A stretch of DNA of 64,000 nucleotides, taken from contig JAHLJT010009436.1 in NCBI GenBank assembly GCA_031308135.1, positions 116,718,416 to 116,782,415 of the forward strand. Direction: 5' to 3'. The notes below the pieces were generated by a model. It ran no database searches and had not been told where the DNA came from. It saw only the letters and a list, made by a program, of their open reading frames with translations. This document shows, in pieces, positions 34,556 to 45,410 of this stretch (position 1 is the first letter of the stretch; each line of letters opens with the position of its first letter). The position numbers were made by a program, and so were the translations under genes. This DNA comes from Acheta domesticus. Taxonomy: Eukaryota > Arthropoda > Insecta > Orthoptera > Gryllidae.

Positions 34556-35531
34556 CATGTTAGTGTGCGTGTGTAAGAGTGTGCGTGTGTGTGTGTGTGT
34601 AGAGTGTGTGCGTGTGTGTGTAAGTGTGCGTGCGTGTGTGTAAGTGTGTGCGTGCGTGTAAGAGTGTGGCGTGCGTGTGTGTAGTGTGTCGTGCGTGCGT
34701 GTAAGTGTGGCGTGCGTGTGTGGAAGTGTGCGTGCGTGTGTGTAAGATGTGCGTGCGTGTGTAAGAGTGTGCGTGCGTGCGTGTGTAAGAGTGTGAGTGC
34801 GTGCGTGTAGAGTGTGCGTGCGTGCGTGTGTAAGAGTGTGCGTGCGTGCGTGTGTAAGAGTGTGCGTGCGTGCGTGTGTAAGAGTGTGCGTGCGTGCGTG
34901 TGTAAGAGTGTGCGTGCGGCGTGAAGAGTGTTGCGTGCGTGTGTGGAAGTGTGTGCGTGCGTGTGGAAGAGTGTGGCGTGCGTGTGTGTAAGAGTGTGCG
35001 TGCGTGTGTGGAGAGTGCGCTCGCGTGTAAGGCGTGCGTGTGTGTGTAGAGTGTGCGTGCGTGTGTGTAAGAGTGTGCGCGCGCGTGTCTGTAAGAGTGC
35101 GTGTGTGTGTGTGTGTGCGTGTAAGATAGTGCGTGTGTGTGTGTGTGCGTGTAAGAGAGTGCGTGAGTGTGTGTGTGTAAGTGTAAGAGTGTGTGTGTGT
35201 AAGTGTAAGAGTGTGTGTGTGTAAGTGTAAGAGTGTGTGTGTGTGTGGTAATGTAAGAGTGTGTGTGTGTGTGTAAGTGTAAGAGTGTGTGTGTGTGGGT
35301 AAGTGTAGAGTGTGTGTGTGTGTGTAAGTGTAAGAGTGTGTGTGTGTGTGTAAGTGTAGAGTGTGGGTGTGTGTGTAAGTGTAAGAGTGTGTGTGTGTGT
35401 GTAAGTGTATGAGTGTTGTGTTTGTGTAAGTGTAGAGTGTGTGTGTGTAAGAGTGTGTGTGTGTGTACGTGTAAGAGTGTGCGTGTGTGTGTGTAAGTGT
35501 AAGAGTGTGTGTGTGTAAGTGTAAGAGTGTG
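34556..35531. repeat. GTGTGCGTGTAAGA microsatellite cluster
   Basis: About 975 bases of GT-rich repeats. The first half is GTGCGTGCGTGTGTAAGAGT-type, the second half GTGTGTGTAAGTGTAAGA-type. Runs into an assembly gap, so its true length is unknown. Thr/His/Leu-repeat frames on the minus strand are artefacts. Confidence 0.96.
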
Positions 35532-35631
35532 NNNNNNNNNNNNNNNNNNNNNNNNNNNNNNNNNNNNNNNNNNNNNNNNNNNNNNNNNNNNNNNNNNNNN
35601 NNNNNNNNNNNNNNNNNNNNNNNNNNNNNNN
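35532..35631. other. assembly gap of exactly 100 N
   Basis: A round 100-N run is the usual placeholder for a gap of unknown length. It sits at the end of the microsatellite, where assembly would fail. Confidence 0.98.
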
Positions 35632-36757
35632 GAGTTTCTTTTTATGCTTTCCAAACCTTCTACATTCCACAGGAAGGATGTTACACGATATTGTCTTTAA
35701 AGTCTTGAGCCTTCTGTCCGGAACCTACGAAAAATGTATTTCTTCACCAGAACACCCGTTGGCCAAGCTTCTGCTTGATGATTTTCTAGTTCATCATGTG
35801 GTATGCCGAGTTTGAATGCTTTTAGTTTCCCTGGTGTGTCGACCTCATCACATCTACGACTCATTTATCCCTTTTTCTGCACATAATCTTTTACTTTTTC
35901 CGCTCGTGGTGTTCGTGAAGTCTTCCTAGGTATGTCTTGCGTTGTATGCTTGAATATCAGATGCCTCCGTCATGTTTCCAATTATTACGGGTTCTCTTTG
36001 TTTCCCCCTTTTGTTGTCTGAGACGGGTGCCTGTGTCTTCGTAAATGTGATGTTAGTGATATTTGTCTCCTGCTGGGAGCTTTTATCCGATTCTTCTTTT
36101 TGTTTTGCTTTCTATCTGGGCTCTGCTTCCTTCTGATGGCTGCTTTTCCTGTTTGTTTTATACGGATGTATAGGTGCTATTGTCTGCACGTGGTTGTTGT
36201 ATTAGATGACGATATTGTCTCGGTTAGTTGCAGTTGAGTTTCTAGAAGTAGGGCCATTTTTTTGCATCAGTGTTTCACTGATATTGTCTAATTTCCTGTT
36301 TAGCTCATTGCAGGTTTGTTTGGTTTCATTTGGTGTTTTTGTGGCTTTCTTGCATGTTCTTCTTTTTGTTAGCAATTATTTGCAGTTTGCAATCAGTGCA
36401 TAGCCATGTTAGTTTGCATCTGCTTCGTTTGAGCATCTGGAATTCGCCGGACTGTGATGTCCGCACATTTGTTGTGTTGCCACCTGTTGCAATACTCGCA
36501 TTCCACCGCTTCGTCATTTTCTGTAACCTTTAAGTTGCAGATGTTGCATTGAGTGCTATCTTCCTTACTCTTATTCTCTTCTTTGTTCCGTGTATTTAGT
36601 TTGTGTCATATTTATCTCGTTGTTCTGTTTTCTCTGTTTTGTTTGTCATTTCTGGTCGTATCTTTCTAACCTCACTTCCCGCACTGGTGTATTAATGCTT
36701 CACGAGTTTGAAACGGTAATGAATCTGGTCTTACCTTTAATTCCGTTTGGTTATGGT
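35632..36757 (-). mobile_element. LINE with PHD-finger ORF1, first segment
   Basis: Decayed LINE 5' half on the minus strand. It is interrupted at 36757 by the hAT-like element and resumes at 41281. Only ORF1 sequence is seen; ORF2 would lie beyond the gap at 35532. Confidence 0.65.
35640..36590 (-). pseudogene. LINE ORF1 with PHD zinc finger, inactivated
   Basis: Minus strand near 36550-36380: CNICNLKVTENDEAVECEYC then NRWQHNKCADI and, after one frameshift, SRCKLTWLCTDCKLQII. Together these give the Cys4-His-Cys3 set of a PHD finger (CNIC, CEYC, H-NKC, CTDC). Further on, frames read DTPGKLKAFKLGIPHDELEN, AEAWPTGVLVKKYIFRRFR. PHD-type ORF1 proteins are known in CR1/L2-like and related LINEs. 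Many stops. Confidence 0.75.
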
Positions 36758-37040
36758 CAGGGGCGTAGCGTCCATGGATGTGGATGATGTGTTACATACC
36801 CTGACAATATCAGCTATTTTTATTTTAAAATGATTAAAAATTGTCCATTTGTTCTTTTCCTTTTCTACTACAAAATATTTCGTTATATTTCAAACATCGC
36901 GCCGTTGAGAATTCGATTCTTCACAAAGATGAACGAATCTGTCTGAAATGCCGCCTTGCCATAGAGGAGAGATATACTAGAGTGCGCACCGGGCTGCGCA
37001 GAAGGCCCGGCCGGGTATCAACATCTCTCGCGCCCGTTGT

Positions 37041-37057
37041 CACGTGACTTTGGGACA
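37041..37057 (+). repeat. P-element subterminal inverted repeat, left copy
   Basis: TCACGTGACTTTGGGAC, about 80 bases inside the left end; inverted partner near 39972-39990. In Drosophila P, subterminal repeats are transposase or host-factor binding sites; function here is inferred. Confidence 0.75.
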
Positions 37058-37557
37058 GCTAGGTGGCGTCAGTAAGAACACCCGTCTCGCATTAAATTAT
37101 TTCTTTTTATACGTACGTTAGATGGTTCATTACAGCGTTATTTTCTCATTTATTAAGCAACACTAAAAATGTTGCTTATGGCAGAAAAGTGAATTTAAGT
37201 TTTTCTGCTCTATTTGCTTAAGTACATGAAAATCCGATTTTTGTCAAACTTGTCACTTTCAACCGCATACTCCACTAAACCTGTTTTTCAAGTACAATTA
37301 CATAGGACTATAAATAAAAAAATATTTGTAAAATAAATTAAGTCCATGGGATGCATTAATCCGAATTTCTGTTATTACTCAATGCTAGTCATTTTACTAT
37401 TGATCCACATCAGTGACATTTATAATAGCAAGTTATCAAATGATATTTCATCAGTCATTCACATTACATTAGTGACATTTATAATAGCAAGTTATCAAAA
37501 GGATATTTCAAGGATTTATAGGGGAAAATAAAAGGCTTTTTATCTTTGATTTATATT

Positions 37558-37970
37558 TTGATTTATTTAGTCAAAAACAGTATGTGATGTATGGGGGAGA
37601 AGTACAATCTGCATTCATTTTCTTGAGCTTCAAAAGCTCTTCCCAATATTTAACTACAAACATTAGACATTTTCCCTCCCGAGTTATATAAAACCTATTT
37701 GCATCGATCAACAAACTGAAGGTTTTAATTTTTTTACTTTGTATTACTAACAAAACAGTAAAAGTAACAGTTACTCCTAAAAATACTAGCAAGTAAGCTC
37801 AAGAAAACGTGGGCATAGTGAAGCTACATTTATGTCCAAAAGAAAAACAAGGGGCCATCACAGCATTTGCTCAATGGATCAGGAAAACTGGACAAAAACC
37901 TGATTGAAATGGGGGGTCTTTGACCTAAAAGCTGAAGTACATATTTTTCAAAGAATTTACTAGTTTACTA
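37558..37970. other. P-element interior, not assigned
   Basis: A 73-codon minus-strand frame lies here. It falls where the transposase C-terminus is expected, but I do not recognise P-transposase motifs in it. Confidence 0.3.
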
Positions 37971-37971
37971 G

Positions 37972-38156
37972 TAACTAGTGGTGCTACAGAATGGATTTCT
38001 TGTATTTTTTCTGACTTTCCCGTATTAGTTTTCTATTTCCATGGGTCTTCGCTAGCTATTCCGAATGTCACAAACTCTTTCTTGCCAGCTGCTATCTATC
38101 ACCGCCAAAAGTAAATTTTTCTGTCATTTTTTAATTTTTCGGTTTTTAGCGTTTTC
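37972..38156 (-). repeat. NR family tail fragment inside the P element
   Basis: Begins CTAGTGGTGCTACAGAATGG and contains CGCTAGCTATTCCGAATGTCAC, GCCAGCTGCTATCTATCACCGCC and TTTTTCGGTTTTTAGCG, the standard NR tail. It abuts the last recognisable transposase codon (AYNYE) and probably truncated the gene. Confidence 0.85.
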
Positions 38157-39829
38157 TTGTTCATAATTATAAGCTTTAGAAGAATAAAATTGCAGTGTCA
38201 TGGCAAATGACCTCAGATCTGGAGGATACTGCCCTCTTTCACCAAAGACTGACCTCTTCACCAATTCCTTACTGGGACCTGGGAGAGTCGTCTGAAAGAA
38301 ATAATAAAAGATATCAATAAAAAATATTCAATAAATGATATTTTTAATTAAAATGTTTTTGAAAATAGATATTTACATTCATGAGAAGATAAGATAATAG
38401 CATTAAACGACCACTTTACAAAAAATAACTAAGTGCGTTATCAACACATCTCATCAGGGGAATCAAGAAAAGTATCAGATACAAGTATATTTTGTTGTCT
38501 TTCATAACCTCACTCTAATGTGCAAAGGATAACATGTGTAAGATATATTAACAATAACCTTAATTTGCATGTTTATCAACAACCTTAATTTGCATTTAAT
38601 TTGTTCATCATATACAAACACAATACTTCAACAAATACACCTTTCACTCTCATTTAGTTATGCGTCTAATAGACATCTAGAGATTCAATGTGACAAGTGA
38701 AATTTAAGATCTTTAAAATTAAATACTCCTAATTAGATCATACTGTGAGAGTGTATTAAAAGTCATACCTCTAAGACGTGAAGAGCATCATCAAACATTT
38801 GTGCTTTTTCTTTGATTTCAGTAAGATTTCCAATGATGAAATTTTCCTCCTGAACTTCATATTCTGAGACCGTAAATGCACAATCTTTTTTTTCTGTTCA
38901 CAGACCTGTTTACGAGCTATCTTTAACACTTGTCTCGCTTTTAATGGAGAGTCCATATCTTCATCAACGAAGTCACCAATATATCTATGAAATAAATAAA
39001 TGGACAAAAATTGTAATACAACATAATTGTAGAATTTTAACAGAAAGTTAAACTGTTATTTCACTTCTTGAAAAGAAAAAGAATTTTTGGAATAATTTAC
39101 ATTGAGGAACATTGTGAGGAAACTATTTCATTGTTTTATGGGGAATCCTATTGTTGAGAGAATATTAGTCAAGTAGCACATACCTCAAAGGACGCTTTCT
39201 GCTTGCAGAAATCCTTTCAGTTGATGATGTGCCATTATTTACACAGTGTGACTCATCTGCAGAAGGTACAGATGAAGAAGCGTTTGAACTAGATTGTGTT
39301 GCTGAAACAACAGACAAATGTATCAGAAAAACATCCGCGTTAATTATTACAATTCTACACAGAAAATATTTCAAGATTCCTATAACCTTACCAACATTTG
39401 TTGTTCTTTTTACAGGAGATTTTCTTCTCGCAGTTTGCTTATTCAAGTGTTTGGGAAAATTGAATATTGTAGGTACTGCATCAGCTTTTAAGCCAAAAAC
39501 CTCCAAACTTATCTCTATCAAAACAGTTTTCTTCAAAATGTTTTGAACAAACTTTGGAAATTTTGTAGGAGTAAAATTCTCCCTCCTAAGCTTTTGCACC
39601 CACACTTTCTTCCTTGTTTCATCTTAAGGAAAACTAGAATGCACAACAAATACACTAAAATCATTCATGATACATCCGAAAATGCATGAATCAGCATCTA
39701 GATATTTATTTCGCACAACTAAAAGGGTATGACAAAATATTAAACAAATTAATAACCTACCTATGAAACGTGACTCCTCCTTCTTTCACGTACTTCTCGT
39801 TTGCAGCCAAAACAACAATACTGAACCAT
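38157..39829 (-). pseudogene. P-element transposase (THAP9-like), decayed
   Basis: Minus-strand exon remnants in order. Exon 1 from ATG at 39829: MVQYCCFGC, then after a one-base shift EKYVKEGGVTFHR before a GTAGGT donor. Exon 2 from about 39625: DETRKKVWVQKLRRENFTP, then CSKHFEENCFDRDKFGG readable only in a shifted frame, then LKADAVPTIFNFPKHL. These are the C2CH zinc positions and AVPTIF signature of a THAP domain. A Ser-rich linker follows, then RPLRY and, after an intron, YIGDFVDEDMDSPLKARQVL and a Lys-rich coiled coil (38770-39007). The next piece (38157-38295, after TTTCTTTCAG) reads RSVFGERGQYPPDLRSFAMT and FYSSKAYNY, the H2CH-side start of the P/THAP9 transposase core. Everything beyond, including the catalytic residues, is lost. 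At least three frameshifts. Confidence 0.9.
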
Positions 39830-39971
39830 GATTTCTAACAAATCTCACACACGTGTGGACCGTAAAAAGTGAACCAATATTCACAACGTCGCAAAATAAT
39901 AACGCTGTAGCATCAGAAACAGCAAACAGCACGCAAAGATACATACAAGCGCATACAACACGAAGCTGCCG

Positions 39972-39990
39972 GTGTCCCAAAGTCACGTGA
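39972..39990 (-). repeat. P-element subterminal inverted repeat, right copy
   Basis: Inverted partner of 37041-37057 (GTCCCAAAGTCACGTGA), about 70 bases inside the right end. Confidence 0.75.
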
Positions 39991-40067
39991 CATACGACAC
40001 CTCATGTTGAAACATGCGCAGTAGGGTCACGCGCACTCTAGTTGTATCTCTCCTCTATGCGCCTTGC

Positions 40068-41272
40068 CTGCGCTGTGAATCAGATGCACAATGACCCATT
40101 ACATCCCAGGTGGCCACGAAAAACCGGTCGTTTTATGAAACTTTATTGTTCTCTTCGGTGTTTGTTAGAAAACGAGATTAATTAATGAACATTGTCGTTT
40201 TATTTAAGTTTTATTACCGTGTTTTAATGCATTAGCAACTATATATTTGTAGCCAATTTAGGTTAGGGATTGTGCTGGTTGAATGCACGAGGGTATGTGA
40301 CAGTGCAATACACATCTGTGCCCTGGAATGGCGAGCACAACGCGATCCAAAGTGCCTACATAATTATGGAGTCGTATTTTGTTCCGTGGACAAATTATAG
40401 TACCTGAGACACTGTTAAAAATATTTAAAAAAATATGAAAGGATATTATTTTATTTAAACAGCCAACGCAGGCTATGTTGAGCAATACAACACTGATAAG
40501 GGAAAATAGGAAATTCTGTCACACTTAATTCAAGTTGTATGCTTTTTTGGGAGACAAGGGCTTGTATTTTCTAGCCATAATGAAAATAGGGGATCATCAA
40601 ATAGAGAAAATTTCGTGGAATATATAAGTGTAATAATGAAATATGATAAAACTGACAAGGATTATATGGAAAATTCCAGTGTTTCATGCAATCTCGCCAG
40701 AAATTCAAATTAATTGGATTTTAAGTGTGAGCATGGTAATGTCCCATGAATTTAAAATGAATTTTCTAAAGCCTCTTTTGTCTCCTCGATACTAGATGAA
40801 ACCTTTGATTGTAAGTAGCAAAGGACAACCGTCACCTGTTTTTCATTACGTGTCTGTAAATTGATTGATTTTCTCTTTCGTATTATATTTTTATTGTAGA
40901 TCATTACTTTCCATTTTATAAATTATGCCAATTCTAATGGGTTCGAAATGATATGAATTGGACAATTTTGAAAATCATTGTGTTTGATAGTGCTCTTATT
41001 ATTAAAGTATGAGAACACACATTTATATTTTGTTAGGTCGTGAACTTAAGTCAACTTTTTCTAACTTTCAACCAGTAAACTACATGAAGTACGTGAGGCA
41101 TTATTAGTTTTACTGGATCAGTTTTTATTTTAAATATACAAATTATTTGTATGTTATAATTGATCAATGTGACAGAAATGGTATTGGTGAATGAGGAATA
41201 TTTAGGAGTTTTAAATTATTTTCTCATTTCTCGAGTTACATACCCCTAAGCCAAACTCAGGCTACGCCACTG
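40068..41272. other. right part of the hAT-like element
   Basis: AT-rich, no recognisable transposase; short frames only. Confidence 0.5.
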
Positions 41273-41280
41273 GTTATGGT

Positions 41281-41480
41281 GGTATTGGTAATGTTCAGAC
41301 TTACTCGTCCCGATATACTATCTTCGTTGTTAACTGTTTATTGTAATTTTCACAGTTCACTTTCACTGGTTTCACAAGGCACTCGTACAAATCTGCCATC
41401 TGACAAATGCTTATACATAACTGTAGGATATACAGGTGTCCCACCAACTATGAACCACCTCCGTAACCTCTAAACTGTTC
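41281..41480 (-). mobile_element. LINE with PHD-finger ORF1, second (5') segment
   Basis: Continues from 36749 across the nested elements (GTTATGGT on both sides). On the minus strand this is upstream of ORF1 and probably its 5' untranslated region. Outer limit uncertain. Confidence 0.45.
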
Positions 41481-41756
41481 ATGATATAGAAATTCAGTTT
41501 TCGCTTAACAATACGGAATCATGAGGCAAATAATATGCCTGGGACATGTATTTAAAATTCTACATTAATAAGCTGTTTTAATTAAAATGTAATCTACTCT
41601 GCAAGGTGATAATATGAGCCCCCAGTATTATTTCGGCTTTAAAAAAGTGAATCAAATGATAATTTTAAAACAAATATAACCTCTTCTTCAACAACGGGCC
41701 ATTAAACGTACTTTGGCCCAAGATAGATGATAGATGGCAATAGAGTGGGACAATGT

Positions 41757-42431
41757 ATTACTCGTTCACTTTACATTTGCAGACGGCAGAATTAGGAACT
41801 TGTCGAACTAGCCTGAGTTGAAGCTCTGCGATTTTGAAAAACATTCATTAATTTTTGGGGGTACTTTACATGAAGTTTTCGGGACATGTTCAACATTTTC
41901 TCAAAAATGACTCCAAATCTTTTCTTTAAATTTCTTGTAAAAAGAGAGTGAAATACATTTATGAAGATGGCCTAGGTCCAATTTCCACTGTTTGAATATT
42001 GTTTTGAAAGTGAAGGCCCGAACACACAACCGAGAATACACGAAAGGCCCCGATGTCAATAAGCATCTGACCAATCAGCTGTCTCCGAAGGCAGCACAAA
42101 CGCTACCGCCACAGCTGACGAATTATACTTTTCAGACAGTAAGCTAGAGTCGCGCCCTTAAACGATTAAGGTAATATACAGTAAAATTGATCACACCACA
42201 CGCTATTCACAACATTCCCGTACAATATTTTTATTTCTTCTTTGCACTTATCTACTGCTTAATGGTTATGTTCTTACCCCGCTAGGGTTGTGTGTGCTGC
42301 TCACCGCCATCTATATCATATTAAACGGTCAGTATAAACTGCAGACGCGCGATTCTAATTCAGTCGGCGGTGACCTCATGTAAACAGATCGCAGCGCTCC
42401 GTCTGCAAATGTAAAGTGAACGAGTAATAAG
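41757..42431. other. segment bounded by 31-bp inverted repeats
   Basis: TATTACTCGTTCACTTTACA plus TTTGCAGACGG at the left edge recurs inverted at the right edge (42401-42431). The interior holds the first copy of a 192-bp direct repeat and sequence with no recognised coding. No target duplication seen, so a transposon is possible but not shown. Confidence 0.55.
41799..41990 (+). repeat. 192-bp direct repeat, copy 1 (NR body piece)
   Basis: Identical over all 192 bases to 42719-42910. It is an NR body segment but lacks the hinge and later modules on either side, so its edges are set by the duplication and not by the NR structure. Confidence 0.93.
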
Positions 42432-42433
42432 TG

Positions 42434-43907
42434 TGCCCAGACCACCGAAATTAGAAAATTAATTAGTACGAGAAAGTCTGTGCCATACTGTAACACTAGT
42501 TATTTTCCCGTATGCGTACGTATATATAGAGTAATATACGTAGTATTCAGAATGTTGTGTAATGTTGCGGAAAATCGATTTCGAGATTTCGACGGAAATA
42601 CACGTTTTGGGTGTCCCCTGATGCCGAAATTTTTTCCCCTCCTAAACGTCCATCCGTCCTGGTATGTGAACACTAGCGCCTAAACTATGGGTACGATTTT
42701 TTCCAAACTGAATAAACCCTTGTCGAACTAGCCTGAGTTGAAGCTCTGCGATTTTGAAAAACATTCATTAATTTTTGGGGGTACTTTACATGAAGTTTTC
42801 GGGACATGTTCAACATTTTCTCAAAAATGACTCCAAATCTTTTCTTTAAATTTCTTGTAAAAAGAGAGTGAAATACATTTATGAAGATGGCCTAGGTCCA
42901 ATTTCCACTGATAAATTTGAATTTTTGAAAGTTGCAAGAGAGTGAAATTTTTTCGGCGTATTCCTACAACTACAAAATTAAGATAGAGATTTTTCTTTCA
43001 AGTACATTTTTTCTTCATAATGAATTTTCGCTTAGGTCATGAATATTTCTTTGAAAATTCTATTAGTTTTCGCACAATATTGCGTCTAATATGTGTAATA
43101 ATAAAAAATATCAAAAATATTTTCTCTAAAACGGCTCTAGATTTTTTTTACACTTTTGGGGCGGATAGTGTTAAATGTACTCTATAAGATGACATAGACG
43201 TTGTTTTTCTCTATTCTTTTGTTGTTTTTTTCAAAAATTACACTAATGCATTTATTTACTTGTCTCTAACGTCATTAACGTCTAACGTCATTAGAGGCGA
43301 TTTGTTCATATTATTGCATTTATGAGTGCATGTGCATTACATTATATCATATAAAGTTTCTCTAAAACTGTACTATTTTTCGTGAAAATGAGCTCAAATT
43401 TCCGCATTTTCAGAAACACTCAAAACACTATTTTCGCAGAAACGGCTCCAAATTTTGTCTTGAAACTTTTTGTATGCATAATGCTACTTGCACTCTTTAA
43501 GATGACAGAAAATTCATTTTGCTTTATTATTTTATTTCATCAAAAGTTACACGATTGCCATCTCTCACGCTGTTAATATGCACATTTTCGGCGATTTGTA
43601 TACATTATTGCATTTGTGAGGGGCAGTGATTCAAACGACTTCCAATAAAGTTTTTCGATATCGCAATAGTTTTCTGTGTGAGAAAGAACTTCAAATATCG
43701 CGTTTACAGTAACACTTAAACGCCATTTTCGTATAAACATCACCAAATTTTTCAACGAAAATTTCCATACAGGACAAAGGTTTATTCTTCAATAATATTC
43801 TTAAAGTAGTTTTTCGATTCTGCCATTAGGAAACCGAAAAATTGAGCAAATTTGAAAAAATGTTCGGGCGGCGATAGATAATAGCTGGCAAAAGGATGGG
43901 GCACAAC
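42434..43907 (+). repeat. NR family copy, interrupted by hAT at 43908
   Basis: Starts with the tail end of one NR unit (GAAATTAGAAAATTAATTAGTACG to AACACTAG), then immediately the head of the next (TTTTCCCGTATGCGTACG, GTAATATACGTAG), the hinge (GAACACTAGCGCCTAAAC), body modules at about 42830, 43130, 43430 and 43735, and the start of the tail. The tail resumes at 45310 after the hAT insertion. The tail-to-head junction indicates tandem NR units. Confidence 0.85.
42719..42910 (+). repeat. 192-bp direct repeat, copy 2
   Basis: In its normal place within the NR copy, directly after the hinge. Perfect match to 41799-41990. Confidence 0.93.
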
Positions 43908-45309
43908 CAGGGGCGGCTCGTCCTAAGGGGTCACTGGGGCCGGACCCCACCAATATTTAATAAAGCACAAAAATATTTATTTATCTTTACAACAATCTCT
44001 TTGTGAGAATTGTAGTGCTTTATTGGAATTCTTTATTCGTGAAGATCGACAATTCGTCCTCAGAACTCATTCCTAGTCCCAATAACCAAGAATTGATGGT
44101 CATAGTTCTTTGCCGCACTCAAAGATAGCGTTAGTAGTGCTCAAGGGGCCCGGTCTGCATGGGCCCCAAAGCGTTAGCTCCACTCTTTTTACAAGGTCAG
44201 CGCCCTTTCGCACTGGGCACGACCACTGCTTGCTAATTTTAGCAGTCCAAGGGGCCGCATCAGCGGATCCTTCGCAGAGAAACGGCAGTCTGAGCGCGCC
44301 GTTTTCAAAGTGCACGTGAAGTTCTGCGCGCTGTAAGATGAACACAATGGAATCATTACACTATTTTCCGTTTTCTTCACTGGAAATTGAAGAAAAAATG
44401 ATATTAAACGGTTAGGAGCACATCAACTGTGTGACTTATCATTTACACAAGTTGATGGAAAGAAGAAACGAACATTCTGTAATCCGAGGTTTCAAATAAA
44501 ATCATGATTGGTTGTGAGTGAAAAAAACCAAAGCTAATTTTGCTTTTATTGTTTATTATTTGGTGAGGGATTGTGGACAACAGTGGGCTGTAAGAATCTG
44601 AAACATTTGAGCGAAAGAATGAAGTAACACGAAGAAAGTGGATTGCCTTTAGAAAATGCTTACAAATTTAAAACTTTTGGAACTGTCAATATTGTTGATT
44701 CGGTGATCAAAATTTCAATCCAGAAACATGAACAATTCACAAAAAATATACATATTTCAGGTAGAATGATTGAGTGTATGTGTTAAGTGTATGAAAGACC
44801 GTGGCAGTTTTGTAGACTTATCGTTACTCGGCGATCTAGATAGTGTGTAAGATGATCATTTAAACAATTCTTCTATTTATAAATATAACTCAAACATGAC
44901 AAAGGACGAGCTGCTAGATTGTGTGTATGAAGTGTATTTGGAGGAAGTGAAGAAAGAAATAGATGTAGCTGATTTTATTTCTCTGCAAACCGATTAAACA
45001 ACTAGCACAAAAGTCGAAGTCATCTTGACTTAATTTTATGATATGTTCCCCTTTCAAAATCTTAACTCATTCCAAAAGATAAGCTATGGCATTAGAGTAT
45101 TTTTTGTAAAAATCTTGATTCCAATATTTGGTGAAATGACTTAATTAAAATTCCTACTTCTGTTTTTTGTGGAAAACTTACAGATTTAAAGGTTTAACTA
45201 ACTGATAATATTAATTAAACGATCCATTAAATGATGATTATTCATTAAATAAGTTATTGATTCTGAGATGACATTCTTGCTTTTACACCTGGCCCCACCA
45301 GGAAAAAAT
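43908..45309 (+). mobile_element. hAT element, ZMYM1-like, inserted in NR tail
   Basis: Begins CAGGGGCGGCTCGTCC, the usual start of this hAT group, and carries a ZMYM1-like transposase remnant. The flanks GGCACAAC (43900-43907) and GTCACGAC (45310-45317) match at 6 of 8 positions, and the NR tail continues in register after 45310. The right terminal repeat is degraded. Confidence 0.75.
44347..45010 (+). pseudogene. hAT (ZMYM1/DUF4371-type) transposase fragment
   Basis: Plus-strand frames in series: HYFPFSSLEIEEKMIL, then HQLCDLSFTQVDGKKKRTFC and NPRFQIKSWLVVSE (TTF-type zinc finger region), KNLKHLSERMK with a stop, YKFKTFGTVNIVDSV, and near the end TKDELLDCVYEVYLEEVKK and FISLQTD followed by a stop. 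In this family the last motif leads into A-DETTD, the first catalytic Asp region. Stops and shifts throughout; the catalytic core and dimerisation domain are absent. Confidence 0.8.
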
Positions 45310-45410
45310 GTCACGACCGAAAAGTTAGCCCCGACCAAAGAAATTAGGAAACTAACTAGTACGAGAAAGTCTGTGCCATTCGTAGCTCCATTTTGTTTTG
45401 GCCCTAGATC
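45310..45410 (+). repeat. NR family tail, continued after the hAT insertion
   Basis: GACCGAAAAGTTAGCCCCGACCAAAGAAATTAGGAAACTAAC then AGTACGAGAAAGTCTGTGCCATTC, matching the last 80 bases of other NR copies. Confidence 0.8.

Larger units (their letters stand above)
36960..40059 (-). mobile_element. P-type transposon, TSD CGCCTTGC
   Basis: 3100 bases with terminal inverted repeats CATAGAGGAGAGATA-TACTAGAGTGCGC (left) and the same with one extra base (right), about 28 bases, and a perfect 8-bp duplication CGCCTTGC (36952-36959 and 40060-40067). A second, subterminal inverted repeat TCACGTGACTTTGGGAC lies at about 37041-37057 and 39972-39990, parallel to the internal inverted repeats of Drosophila P. 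The transposase remnant inside (THAP domain, coiled coil) confirms the superfamily. Confidence 0.94.
36758..41272. mobile_element. hAT-like non-autonomous element, TSD GTTATGGT, interrupted by a P element
   Basis: Ends CAGGGGCGTAGC and, reversed, CAGTGGCGTAGCC, flanked by the perfect 8-bp duplication GTTATGGT (36750-36757 and 41273-41280). Without the nested P element about 1.4 kb remains (36758-36959 and 40068-41272), with no recognised coding. CAGTGGCGTAGC ends and an 8-bp duplication fit hAT. Confidence 0.88.

Noticed and set aside
34549..35670. 373-codon Thr/His/Leu-repeat frame
   Set aside because: Translation of a GT microsatellite across a run of N.
36758..41272. Whole 4.5-kb segment as one P element
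   Set aside because: The CATAGAGG ends with their own 8-bp duplication at 36952/40060 are the P termini; the outer CAGTGGCG ends belong to a separate hAT-like element.
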